Shown piece by piece: positions 1 to 7,073 of a stretch of DNA of 54,964 nt; within the stretch, counting starts at the first letter, position 1; the number at the start of each line of letters is the position of its first letter. Origin of the DNA: Mycolicibacterium peregrinum (GTDB lineage: Bacteria; Actinomycetota; Actinomycetes; Mycobacteriales; Mycobacteriaceae); NCBI RefSeq assembly GCF_001665625.1, contig NZ_LZSY01000175.1, forward strand, positions 1-54,964. Reading direction: 5' to 3'. The notes below the pieces were generated by a model, which saw nothing but the letters and a program-made list of their open reading frames with translations, made no database searches and was not told the origin of the DNA. The position numbers were made by a program, and so were the translations under genes.

Positions 1-23
1 CGTCCACCTTGATGTGAACGTCC

Positions 24-539
24 TTGAGGGTGACGCGCACCGGTGCGGCCTTGAACGACTTCTTGTTCACCGAGACGGCACCTGGACGCCTCGGCGTCCC
101 CAACGGGGTCGACATGAGTCCCGGTGCGCTGCTCGGGCAGTACACGGTGCCGTCGGCACCGGGTGGACCGCCCCCGACCGAGGCACCCAACCTCAGGGCA
201 TTCAACAACGGAAACTTCTTCCCGCAGAACGAGAAACCGTCGGCGCCCGGTCAGGGCACCGTGGTCGGGGTCCCGCCGGGTCAGGAGAACGCGGACATCT
301 CCGGGCTCGACTGGATGCGGAACATGCGCGACATGTACCGCAACGGGAACCTGCGTGGCGCGATGCTCGGCCAGCTGCCCAAAGAGCAACTCGGTGAACC
401 GCTTCCGGGCACCGCACCGCCACCCGGGACGAACGTGCCTTCGGGTCTCGGTGAGTACCTGCCGGATCCGGCTGCACCGCCTCCGGCACCAGGAGCTCCG
501 CCGGCGCCGGGAACACCTCCCGCGCCACCCGCTCCCTGA
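24..539 (+). CDS. Unrecognised Pro-rich protein, 5' end uncertain
   Basis: I do not recognise this protein. The frame is open from base 18 to the stop at 537-539. It encodes a stretch rich in Pro, Gly and Asn and ends in an Ala/Pro tail, like the C-termini of some mycobacterial cell-envelope proteins (Mce proteins among others), but I see no diagnostic motif. The GC-rich third positions and the strong terminator directly after the stop support a real gene. The start is unclear: an in-frame TGA lies at 15-17, and the first starts after it (TTG 24, GTG 30) lack a ribosome binding site. ATG 114 is another possibility. A minus-strand frame also stays open over bases 1-115, so the first 110 bases could instead be the 5' end of a divergent gene. 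Confidence 0.45.
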   Translation: MRVTRTGAALNDFLFTETAPGRLGVPNGVDMSPGALLGQYTVPSAPGGPPPTEAPNLRAFNNGNFFPQNEKPSAPGQGTVVGVPPGQENADISGLDWMRNMRDMYRNGNLRGAMLGQLPKEQLGEPLPGTAPPPGTNVPSGLGEYLPDPAAPPPAPGAPPAPGTPPAPPAP

Positions 540-544
540 CACAT

Positions 545-587
545 TCGGGCAGCGTCCGGTAATCCCGGATGCTGCCCGATTTTCTTG
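545..587 (+). terminator. Rho-independent terminator
   Basis: A 15-bp stem (545-559 with 565-579, one G-T wobble) closes a 5-base loop and is followed by a T-rich run (TTTTCTT). It starts 6 bp after the stop of the Pro-rich gene. It is one of the few classical intrinsic terminators in the window. Confidence 0.85.
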
Positions 588-754
588 GCCCCTACCGCTG
601 CGTGAGCCGAGCCAGACCGGCCCGGAGCTGTCGGCCGCGCAAATATTCCGTCACTTTCTGTTAACTTTCCGTACACCAGGAATACACTGACTGATGACGG
701 CCGGGGCTACCGGTGAGAGCGACAGCATGAGATCCGACCGTCAGGAGGGTCGGG

Positions 755-1072
755 ATGCTGTTCCATGCTCGATATACGAAGATCGTCGGACTGGTTGTGC
801 TCATACCGGCCATCGCAATCGGGGCCACCCCGGTTGCCACGGCGGAGCCGACTGCGGGCAGCGGCCAACGGGCCGACGAAACGATCTCGGCCCTCAGCGC
901 CGAGGGCTACAACGTGGCGATCAACTGGGTCGGCGGCAAGAGCACATTGTCGCTGTCGCTGTGCCGCGTCAATTCGATCCACAATCCCAACCGCGGGTCG
1001 CCGCCCCTACCCAAGTCAGACGTAACGGTCTACGTCGATGTGCAATGCCCCGACGAGGGCTCGAATTCCTGA
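755..1072 (+). CDS. Small secreted protein, tandem paralogue 1
   Basis: A 105-residue protein starting at ATG 755 behind the ribosome binding site AGGAGG. The N-terminus is a typical Sec signal peptide: positive residues, a hydrophobic core, and a probable cleavage after ATAEP-like residues near position 30. The mature part is about 75 residues, with two cysteines in the motifs LCRV and VQCP that could form a disulfide. It is clearly homologous to the next gene (shared SAEGYNVAINWV / TAKGYNVQINWV, HNP.R and VYVDV.CP). I recall this as a widespread family of small mycobacterial exported proteins of unknown function. No enzymatic motif is visible. Confidence 0.8.
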   Translation: MLFHARYTKIVGLVVLIPAIAIGATPVATAEPTAGSGQRADETISALSAEGYNVAINWVGGKSTLSLSLCRVNSIHNPNRGSPPLPKSDVTVYVDVQCPDEGSNS

Positions 1073-1138
1073 ACCACGTCGTACCTTTGCCGGCGGAATA
1101 GACTGGCACGAGCCGATCCGACCGCCGGAAGGGTCATC

Positions 1139-1477
1139 ATGCGACGAGTAGTGCGTTGCGCGAAGGTGTTCACACCCTTCGCAGCGCTGTGTGTCGGCAT
1201 GGTCCTGGCTCCATCTGCCGTAGCGGACCCGACGGCAGGCACCCGATCGGCCGCCGACACGATCAACGATCTCACCGCGAAGGGCTACAACGTCCAGATC
1301 AACTGGGTCAGCGGAGTCAGCAGCGAGCCACTCACACGCTGCCGGGCAACGGCGGTTCACAACCCCGATCGGTCACCCGGCGTCGATCCGTCGAACACGA
1401 CTGTCTACGTAGACGTTTCGTGCCCCAACGACCCCGATGACGATATCTGGGGTGGCATCGGAATCGGGTTCGGCTGA
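1139..1477 (+). CDS. Small secreted protein, tandem paralogue 2
   Basis: A 112-residue protein starting at ATG 1139 behind GGAAGGG. Like its upstream paralogue it has a signal peptide (charged MRR start, hydrophobic stretch, probable cleavage near AVADP) and a short mature domain with the paired cysteines RCRA and VSCP. It adds an acidic, Gly-rich C-terminal tail (DPDDD followed by WGGIGIGFG). The similarity between the two genes continues into their leaders: both have GATCCGACCG shortly before the ribosome binding site. This indicates a tandem duplication that included the 5' region. The function is unknown. Confidence 0.8.
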   Translation: MRRVVRCAKVFTPFAALCVGMVLAPSAVADPTAGTRSAADTINDLTAKGYNVQINWVSGVSSEPLTRCRATAVHNPDRSPGVDPSNTTVYVDVSCPNDPDDDIWGGIGIGFG

Positions 1478-1508
1478 CCCGGTCCTCGCGCGTGTCGGTC
1501 AGTACGCA

Positions 1509-1898
1509 TCAGAACGCCGCCCCGTTGGGCGCCGAAGTCGTGGCATAGGGATTCGACATCGTCGTGGTCGGCGGCGCGGTTGTGTCGGACGGGGCTTCCG
1601 GGGGTGGCGGTGGCGCAGTCGAAGGTCCGATGTCCTCGCTGGTGCTCACCGGCGTCTGCGGCGTCGTGCTCGTGCTGGTTGTCACCGCGCGCGACGACGG
1701 CTTCACCGGCGTCAGCCGATCAGGTTGAGGAGGCAGCACCGACTGGTGTGACGTCATCAGAATCGCGAACACCAGCGCACCGATGGCCACCACGGCCCCG
1801 ATTCCGGCAAGGACCATCGCAGTGCGGGTCTCGTGCCATGCGGCGCTCGGCCGGTCGTCCGCTGAACCGACCCGGTGGTCGGGATTAGTTTCCAGCAT
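1509..1898 (-). CDS. Single-pass membrane protein with Thr/Pro-rich tail
   Basis: I do not recognise a family. Starting at ATG 1898 the product is 129 residues: about 30 polar residues, one transmembrane helix (near residues 30-50), then an extended extracytoplasmic tail rich in Thr, Ser and Pro. The tail is low-complexity and resembles cell-wall-spanning linkers. The start overlaps the last 14 bases of lspA on the same strand, so the two are probably one transcript. The open frame extends upstream to 1955, but that extension would lie inside lspA and is unlikely to be translated. Confidence 0.6.
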   Translation of the reverse strand: MLETNPDHRVGSADDRPSAAWHETRTAMVLAGIGAVVAIGALVFAILMTSHQSVLPPQPDRLTPVKPSSRAVTTSTSTTPQTPVSTSEDIGPSTAPPPPPEAPSDTTAPPTTTMSNPYATTSAPNGAAF

Positions 1899-2430
1899 GC
1901 GGCTCCGGGCTCCGGGCGGCGCCGTTGAACGGAAAACCTGACAGCGACAACGCAATCAACCAGACCACACCCGACAGCACGGCGAGATCGGCGACGTTGA
2001 ACACCGGCATCGGGCCGATGGCCAGGAAGTCGACCACGTGCCCCCGCATCGGACCGGGGGCACGGAAGAATCGATCGATGAGGTTCCCCCCGGCGCCGCC
2101 GAGGATGGTCCCCAGACCCACGGCCCACCACCGAGAGCGGACGTTCACACCGATCCAGGCGATGGCCGCAGCCACGGACAGGACGACGATGGTCAGCAGC
2201 ACGGTCCGGTCCGCGGCCATCGACATGGCGGCACCGGAATTGCGGGTGAGCTCGCAGGACAGCCAGGTGCCCAACAACGGGACGGGATGGCCCGGTTCGA
2301 GCGTGCCCACCGCCAGCGCCTTGGTCCCCAGATCGAGCAGGAAGATCGCCCCGGCTGCCATGAAGAGGAGCCGACGCCGCGTCGGCGTTGCCGACTGCGC
2401 GCCAGAAATACCGGCAATGTCAGCCGTCAC
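1885..2430 (-). CDS. lspA: Lipoprotein signal peptidase (signal peptidase II)
   Basis: A 181-residue integral membrane aspartic protease that removes signal peptides from diacylglyceryl-modified prolipoproteins. All expected blocks are visible: the helix-1 Asp in LDLGTKALAV, TRNSGAAMS (family NxGA), GGAGGNLIDRFFR and VFNVADLAV. The last two carry the catalytic aspartates. Four hydrophobic helices fit the family and the length is slightly above usual. In M. tuberculosis the housekeeping lspA lies elsewhere, next to an rluD-type gene, from memory. Here the neighbours are unrelated small exported proteins, so this may be a relocated or second copy. The downstream membrane-protein gene overlaps its 3' end. 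Confidence 0.9.
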   Translation of the reverse strand: MTADIAGISGAQSATPTRRRLLFMAAGAIFLLDLGTKALAVGTLEPGHPVPLLGTWLSCELTRNSGAAMSMAADRTVLLTIVVLSVAAAIAWIGVNVRSRWWAVGLGTILGGAGGNLIDRFFRAPGPMRGHVVDFLAIGPMPVFNVADLAVLSGVVWLIALSLSGFPFNGAARSPEPHAGN

Positions 2431-2557
2431 CGAATCATTGTCCGCTCATGCCGGCGGGACCGCTGGGCAATGGGGCCGACGTTCCGATGAACATTTGTGG
2501 TCACCCGCGCCGAACGCCCCGCGCCGAACATCACGTGCCGAATACCCCGCGCCGAAT

Positions 2558-2603
2558 GTCACGCCAGAGTGGCGCGCGAGCGCGGGCGCCACTCTGGCGT
2601 GAC
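2558..2603. repeat. Perfect 18-bp inverted repeat in the lspA-echA gap
   Basis: The arms 2558-2575 (beginning GTCACGCCAGAG) and 2586-2603 are exact reverse complements separated by a 10-base GC-rich loop. No T-run follows, so it is not a classical terminator. It lies 37 bp upstream of the hydratase start, and the 60 bp before it contain several copies of a CGCGCCGAA-like word. It could be a regulatory hairpin or a dispersed palindromic element. Confidence 0.75.
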
Positions 2604-2640
2604 GCTCACGGGCAATACCCACGGAGGCTAGGGTGGCTTG

Positions 2641-3393
2641 GTGCCGGATTCAGTGTTGGTCAGCGTCGACGATCACATCGCAGTCATCACCGTCAACGAT
2701 CCCGATCGCCGCAATGCGGTGACCTTCGAGATGTCGGCGGCCCTGCGCGCCGCGGTCGAGGACGCCGAGGCCAACCCCGACGTGCACGCCGTGATCGTCA
2801 CGGGTGCGGGCAAGGCGTTCTGCGCCGGGGCCGACCTCACCGCGCTCGGCGAGGCCACCGAGGACGGGCTGCGCAAGATCTACGACGGGTTCCTGGCGGT
2901 CGCCAACTGCACGCTGCCGACGATCGCCGCGGTCAACGGCGCCGCAGTCGGCGCGGGCCTGAACCTTGCGCTGGCCGCTGATGTCCGCATCGCCGGCCCG
3001 GGCGCGCTGTTCGATCCACGGTTCCAGAAGCTGGGCATCCACCCCGGCGGCGGCGCCACCTGGATGCTGCAGCGAGGCGTCGGCCCACAGGTGGCCCGGG
3101 CGGCACTGTTGTTCGGCATGCGCTTCGACGCCGAATCCGCGGTGCGCCACGGGTTGGCGCTGTCGATCGCCGAGGATCCGGTGGGCGCCGCGCGCATGCT
3201 CGCCGCAGGCCCCGCCAGTGCTCCGCGTGACGTGGTGATCGCCACGAAGGCCTCGATGCGGGCCACCGCCAATCCGGGAACGGTCGACACCGACCAGCAC
3301 GGGACAGCCGTTGACATCGAACTCGGTCCGCAGGCACGCTCGATCGAATCTCCCGAGTTCGCAGCGCGTTTGGCTGCCGCCAAGCGGAAGTAG
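2641..3393 (+). CDS. Enoyl-CoA hydratase/isomerase family protein
   Basis: A 250-residue crotonase-fold protein starting at GTG 2641; an in-frame TTG three bases earlier is less likely. Family features: the N-terminal strand ending in NDPDRRNAVTFEM, the first oxyanion-hole block FCAGADLTAL (near residues 61-70) and the second GAAVGAGLNLALAADVRIA (near 100-118). The position after LGIHPGGGATWML has Gly/Ala residues where hydratases often carry the second catalytic Glu, so the exact reaction (hydratase, isomerase or other) is open. It is transcribed towards the bkd operon and ends 17 bp from it. Its promoter region contains the 18-bp inverted repeat. Confidence 0.85.
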   Translation: MPDSVLVSVDDHIAVITVNDPDRRNAVTFEMSAALRAAVEDAEANPDVHAVIVTGAGKAFCAGADLTALGEATEDGLRKIYDGFLAVANCTLPTIAAVNGAAVGAGLNLALAADVRIAGPGALFDPRFQKLGIHPGGGATWMLQRGVGPQVARAALLFGMRFDAESAVRHGLALSIAEDPVGAARMLAAGPASAPRDVVIATKASMRATANPGTVDTDQHGTAVDIELGPQARSIESPEFAARLAAAKRK

Positions 3394-3410
3394 CGGGCTA
3401 CAACTCTCCC

Positions 3411-4595
3411 CTAGAGGTCCAGCACGGCGAGCTCGGGCGCCTCGACCAGGGCGCGCAGGTCAACCAGGAATGCCGCGGCCTGCGCGCCGTCGACGACGCG
3501 GTGGTCGAATACACACGTCAACGACATGGTCGGGCGGGCCGCCGCCGCACCGTCCACGACGACTGGACGCGGTTTGATCGAACCCATGCCCAGAATCGCC
3601 GCCTCCGGATAGTTGATCACCGGTACGCCGTCGTCCAGGCCGAGGGCACCGAAGTTCGACACCGTGAACGTCGACCCACGGAGCTCCGCCGGGCTGAGTG
3701 TGCCGGCTCTGGCCCGCTCCACGAGCCTGGCAACCGCAGCGGCCAACTGCCGGGTCGTCATGGTCTGCGCGTCACGGACCACGGGAACCAGCAGGCCACG
3801 CGGTGCGGCCACCCCGAAGCCCAGGTGCACGGCCGGATGCCGGTGGATCTGAGCACCTTCCGTGGTTTCCAGCCACGTGGAGTTCAGCAGTTGATGCCGC
3901 CCCAGCGCCATCACCAGCAGCCGCAGCGTCAGCACGAACGGTGTGACGGGCAGCTCCGCATCGGCGGCCCGAATCCGGTCGCGCAGCTGCAACAACGCAC
4001 TGCAATCGACCTCGACGCGGGCGTGGGCATCAGGAATTTCCTTGTGCGACAGAGACATCCTTCGCGCCATGGCGGCCTGCACGCCAGTGACATCGAGATT
4101 CTCCGAATTACCCGCGGCGGCCAGCACATCGTCGCGGGTGACGATCCCCTCGGGCCCGGATCCCGGGGCAAGTGCGTCGAGGTCCACCTGCAGATCAGCT
4201 GCCAGTTTCCGCACCGGTGGTTTGGCACGGGCCCGGTCACCCATTGGTGGCGTTCGCCTACTGGCATCCATGCTGTCGTCGGCGCCGTATCCGACCAGCA
4301 CCGATTTACGCGGCGTCCCACCGTTTTTCGCAGGAAGGGTGGGGGCAGCGGCCGGCTCACCGGCATCGATCCGGACCAGCAACGACCCGACGGTCAAGGT
4401 GTCCCCTGCTGCGCCGCCGAGTTCGAGCACCTGCCCAGCGAACGGGCTGGGGATCTCCACCTCGGCCTTGTTGGTCTCGACGGTGCACAGTGTCTGGTTG
4501 AGTTCGACCGTGTCGCCGACCGCGACACTCCAGCTGGTGATGGTGGCGTCCTGCAGGCCCTCGCCGAGATCAGGGACCAGAAACTCGCGGTTCAC
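3411..4595 (-). CDS. bkdC: Branched-chain 2-oxoacid dehydrogenase E2 (dihydrolipoyl acyltransferase)
   Basis: The E2 core of a 2-oxoacid dehydrogenase complex, which moves the acyl group from the E1 thiamine intermediate to CoA. Order in 394 residues: one lipoyl domain at the N-terminus with the lipoylated Lys in ETNKAEVEIPSP; a Thr/Pro/Ala linker; a peripheral-subunit-binding domain starting near VRKLAADLQ; and a C-terminal acyltransferase domain ending with the catalytic motif FDHRVVDGAQ. GTG 4595 is chosen because it forms a GTGA overlap with the bkdB stop and places the lipoyl domain at the N-terminus. The upstream extension to 4652 lies inside bkdB. Synteny with M. tuberculosis Rv2495c (formerly pdhC) points to branched-chain substrates. 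Confidence 0.93.
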   Translation of the reverse strand: MNREFLVPDLGEGLQDATITSWSVAVGDTVELNQTLCTVETNKAEVEIPSPFAGQVLELGGAAGDTLTVGSLLVRIDAGEPAAAPTLPAKNGGTPRKSVLVGYGADDSMDASRRTPPMGDRARAKPPVRKLAADLQVDLDALAPGSGPEGIVTRDDVLAAAGNSENLDVTGVQAAMARRMSLSHKEIPDAHARVEVDCSALLQLRDRIRAADAELPVTPFVLTLRLLVMALGRHQLLNSTWLETTEGAQIHRHPAVHLGFGVAAPRGLLVPVVRDAQTMTTRQLAAAVARLVERARAGTLSPAELRGSTFTVSNFGALGLDDGVPVINYPEAAILGMGSIKPRPVVVDGAAAARPTMSLTCVFDHRVVDGAQAAAFLVDLRALVEAPELAVLDL

Positions 4596-5686
4596 GGCTG
4601 TTCCAGCGCACGCTCGACACAGTCGAGCAACCGGTCGACGCCGGGCAGCCACGCCTTCTCCAGCCGGGCAGGCGGATACGGTGTGTCAAAACCCGTGGCG
4701 CGCAACACCGGTGCCTCAAGGTCGTAGAAACATTCCTCGGAGATCCGGGCGGCAAGTTCGGCACCGAAGCCCAGAGTCCGAGGGCCTTCGTGCATCACCA
4801 CCGCACGACCGGTGCGCTGCACCGCGGCCGCGACGGTGTCGAAGTCGAGCGGGTTGAGTGATCGCAGGTCCACCACCTCAAGGCTCCAGCCGCGGTCGGC
4901 GGCCAGCTCGGCAGCGTTGAGCGCGGTGCCCACCAGCCCGCCGTAGGTGATGACCGTGACGTCGGTTCCGTTGCGCCGCACCGCGGCCCGGCCGATCGGC
5001 GGCGCAGGTGCGCTCGTGTCGACGAGTTCGCGGGCCCAGTAGCGCCGCTTGGGCTCCAGGAAGATCACCGGATCGGGGCTGCTGATCGCATACCGCAGCA
5101 GCCAGTACGCATCCGACGGGGTCGACGGTACGACGACCTTGAGGCCGGCGGTGTGCAGCCAGTACGACTCAGTGGACTCCGAGTGATGCTCGACCGCGCC
5201 GATACCGCCGAACGACGGAATCCGCACCGTCACCGGCATCTTCACGTCACCGTGAGTGCGCATGTGATATTTAGCCAGGTGGCTGGCGATCTGGTCGAAG
5301 GCGGGATAGCTGAATCCGTCGAACTGCATCTCCGGGACCGGGACGAAACCGCGGATCGCGAGGCCGATGGAGATACCGATGATCGCCGATTCGGCCAGTG
5401 GAGTGTCGAAGCACCGGTCGGCACCGAAGGTTTCGGCTAGCCCCTCGGTGACCCGGAAGACGCCACCGAGGGTGGCGACGTCCTCGCCGAACACCAGGAC
5501 ATGTTCATCGGCAGCCATGGCGTCACGTAGCGCCCGGTTGATGGCCGCGACCATGGTCAGTTCGGCGACCGCAGGCTCGGACCGCGGAGGCGCGGGCCTC
5601 CTGAGCGGAGTCAGCTCCGGCTCCCACGGGTCCGGCGAATCCCCCTGAGCGGCAGGACGATCGATGATCTGGGTCATGGGTCTCAC
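4592..5686 (-). CDS. bkdB: Branched-chain 2-oxoacid dehydrogenase E1 beta
   Basis: The beta subunit of the thiamine-diphosphate E1 component, which decarboxylates branched-chain 2-oxoacids together with BkdA. The 364-residue product shows the transketolase pyrimidine-binding domain (VFGEDVATLGGVFRVT, FDTPLAESAIIGISIG) and the C-terminal transketolase domain (DVTVITYGG, LEVVDLRSLNPLD). The first ~35 residues are a Pro-rich extension without homology signals. The start is either GTG 5686, in GTGA overlap with the bkdA stop, or ATG 5677. Both ends overlap neighbours by 4 bases, so translation of the three bkd genes is coupled. Confidence 0.93.
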   Translation of the reverse strand: MRPMTQIIDRPAAQGDSPDPWEPELTPLRRPAPPRSEPAVAELTMVAAINRALRDAMAADEHVLVFGEDVATLGGVFRVTEGLAETFGADRCFDTPLAESAIIGISIGLAIRGFVPVPEMQFDGFSYPAFDQIASHLAKYHMRTHGDVKMPVTVRIPSFGGIGAVEHHSESTESYWLHTAGLKVVVPSTPSDAYWLLRYAISSPDPVIFLEPKRRYWARELVDTSAPAPPIGRAAVRRNGTDVTVITYGGLVGTALNAAELAADRGWSLEVVDLRSLNPLDFDTVAAAVQRTGRAVVMHEGPRTLGFGAELAARISEECFYDLEAPVLRATGFDTPYPPARLEKAWLPGVDRLLDCVERALEQP

Positions 5687-6771
5687 GCCTCCTTCGCCAG
5701 TTCGGCCAACAACTGATCGCGTTGGCGTGCCAGATCCGGGGTGGTCTCGGCATACACGTTGTCGAACAGCTCGGCCGGATCGGCGTCGGCGGCTCCGACG
5801 ATCGTGTTGCGCAACTCTGTGCGCAGCCGCAGTGACCGCGCCGCGACTCGTTGCTCGAGACGGTCGTCGAGCACTCCGGTGGTCTGGAGGTAGGTGCGGT
5901 AGCGCGCAATCGGATCACGGGCCAGCCAGTCATCGAGCTCATCGGCCGACCGGTAGCGGGTGGGATCGTCGGAGGTGGTGTGCGGACCCATCCGGTAGGT
6001 GACGGCCTCGATGAGCGTGGGACCGCCGCCCTGCCGGGCACGTTCGGCCGCCTCTGCCATCACCGCATAACAGGCCAGCACGTCATTGCCGTCGACGCGG
6101 ACACCCGGCATGCCGTAGCCGGTGGCGCGGTGCGCGATCGACGGCCCGGCCTGTTGCCTGCTGACCGGCACGGAGATCGCCCACTGGTTGTTCTGCACGA
6201 AGAACACGCACGGCGCCTTGAACACCGAAGCCAGGTTGAGCGCTTCGTGCGCGTCACCCTCACTGGTCGCGCCGTCGCCGAGAAATGCGACGGTCACCGA
6301 ATCCTCGCCGAGACGTTGGGCAGCCATCGCCGCGCCGACGGCATGAAGTCCGTGAGTGCCGATCGGAATGGCGATCGGGGCGACGCAGCGGCTGGTGAAC
6401 CCCGTGCCCCCGTGCCACTTGCCTCGCCACACCGCACCCATCTGGCCCGGCGTGATGCCGCGCAGCAAGAACGCGCCGATCTCCCGGTACTGGGGGAACA
6501 ACCAGTCGGTCTTGCGTAGGCAGGCCGTGGCCCCGATCTGCGCGGCCTCCTGACCCCGACACGACGCGTACAGCGCCAGCTCACCCTGGCGTTGCAGGTT
6601 GATGAATTCCGTGTCCAGATCGCGGGTCACCACCATGGACTCGTAGAGCCAGGCCAGGGTTTCGTGGGGCAGATCGCGGCTGAAACGGGTCTCGGCGGTG
6701 GGTGACCCGTCTGCGTCCACCAGGCCTACCGGGTCCAGTTCGACACTCGGTGCCGCATACATCCCAGCCAT
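5683..6771 (-). CDS. bkdA: Branched-chain 2-oxoacid dehydrogenase E1 alpha
   Basis: The alpha subunit of the E1 component; it binds thiamine diphosphate and Mg2+. The 362-residue product contains the cofactor motif from GDGATSEGD to VQNNQW, the conserved QGELALYASCRGQEAAQIG near the N-terminus, and GPHTTSDDPTRYR, where eukaryotic homologues have their phosphorylation loop. ATG 6771 sits behind a good ribosome binding site (GGAGGCGGG). It is the first gene of bkdABC, and a 302-bp gap separates it from the upstream citE operon, so it may have its own promoter. It is syntenic with Rv2497c. Its branched-chain keto acid products feed the acyl-CoA dehydrogenase and carboxylase genes upstream. Confidence 0.93.
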   Translation of the reverse strand: MAGMYAAPSVELDPVGLVDADGSPTAETRFSRDLPHETLAWLYESMVVTRDLDTEFINLQRQGELALYASCRGQEAAQIGATACLRKTDWLFPQYREIGAFLLRGITPGQMGAVWRGKWHGGTGFTSRCVAPIAIPIGTHGLHAVGAAMAAQRLGEDSVTVAFLGDGATSEGDAHEALNLASVFKAPCVFFVQNNQWAISVPVSRQQAGPSIAHRATGYGMPGVRVDGNDVLACYAVMAEAAERARQGGGPTLIEAVTYRMGPHTTSDDPTRYRSADELDDWLARDPIARYRTYLQTTGVLDDRLEQRVAARSLRLRTELRNTIVGAADADPAELFDNVYAETTPDLARQRDQLLAELAKEA

Positions 6772-6892
6772 CCCGCCTCCTTCTCAGGTGACGGCATGTC
6801 GCGCCGCCAGTCCGTGAGGTGCTCAGAGCAGCGGCGGTACGTGCAAAACCCCTGGTGAGAGGCCTCCGGCTAATGCCTGGGTGTGGCGCTAG

Positions 6893-6926
6893 TCAGACGA
6901 TCCGCTCGGCCCGTCGCAGCACTGGG
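6893..6926 (-). pseudogene. Fragment duplicating the citE 3' end
   Basis: Read on the minus strand this stretch encodes APVLRRAERIV followed by a stop, the same peptide that ends CitE (APVLRRAERIVALAP). The DNA matches citE 7089-7122 with about three differences over the 28-base core. It has no start codon and only about a dozen codons, so it is a remnant, probably of a local duplication or an insertion that copied the end of citE. Confidence 0.65.
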
Positions 6927-7005
6927 GCATATCGCCATTATGCGCCCGAACCGAGTTCGGCCGGGTCCATCGCCGGTAACGATTGGGTGCGTGTCGGAGA
7001 CGCCG

Positions 7006-7065
7006 GCGAGCAGACGCTGCGGTACCCCAGAAACACTGGTTTCGGGTACCGACGCGTCTGCTCGC
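7006..7065 (-). repeat. Long imperfect hairpin after citE
   Basis: GCGAGCAGACGC (7006-7017) pairs with 7054-7065, then GGTACCC (7021-7027) with 7044-7050, then GAAAC with GTTTC around a 4-base loop. This gives 24 paired bases with a 3x3 internal loop and a small bulge. It begins 8 bp beyond the citE stop. It could end citE transcripts or stabilise their 3' end, although no U-run is present. Confidence 0.7.
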
Positions 7066-7073
7066 GGTAGCGA

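Larger units (their letters stand above)
6772..7073. other. 302-bp intergenic gap between citE and bkdA
   Basis: No gene is seen. The gap holds a fragment resembling the end of citE (6893-6926) and a long imperfect hairpin (7006-7065), each listed separately. A promoter for bkdABC may lie in 6772-6890, but I cannot point to clear -10/-35 boxes. Confidence 0.6.
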
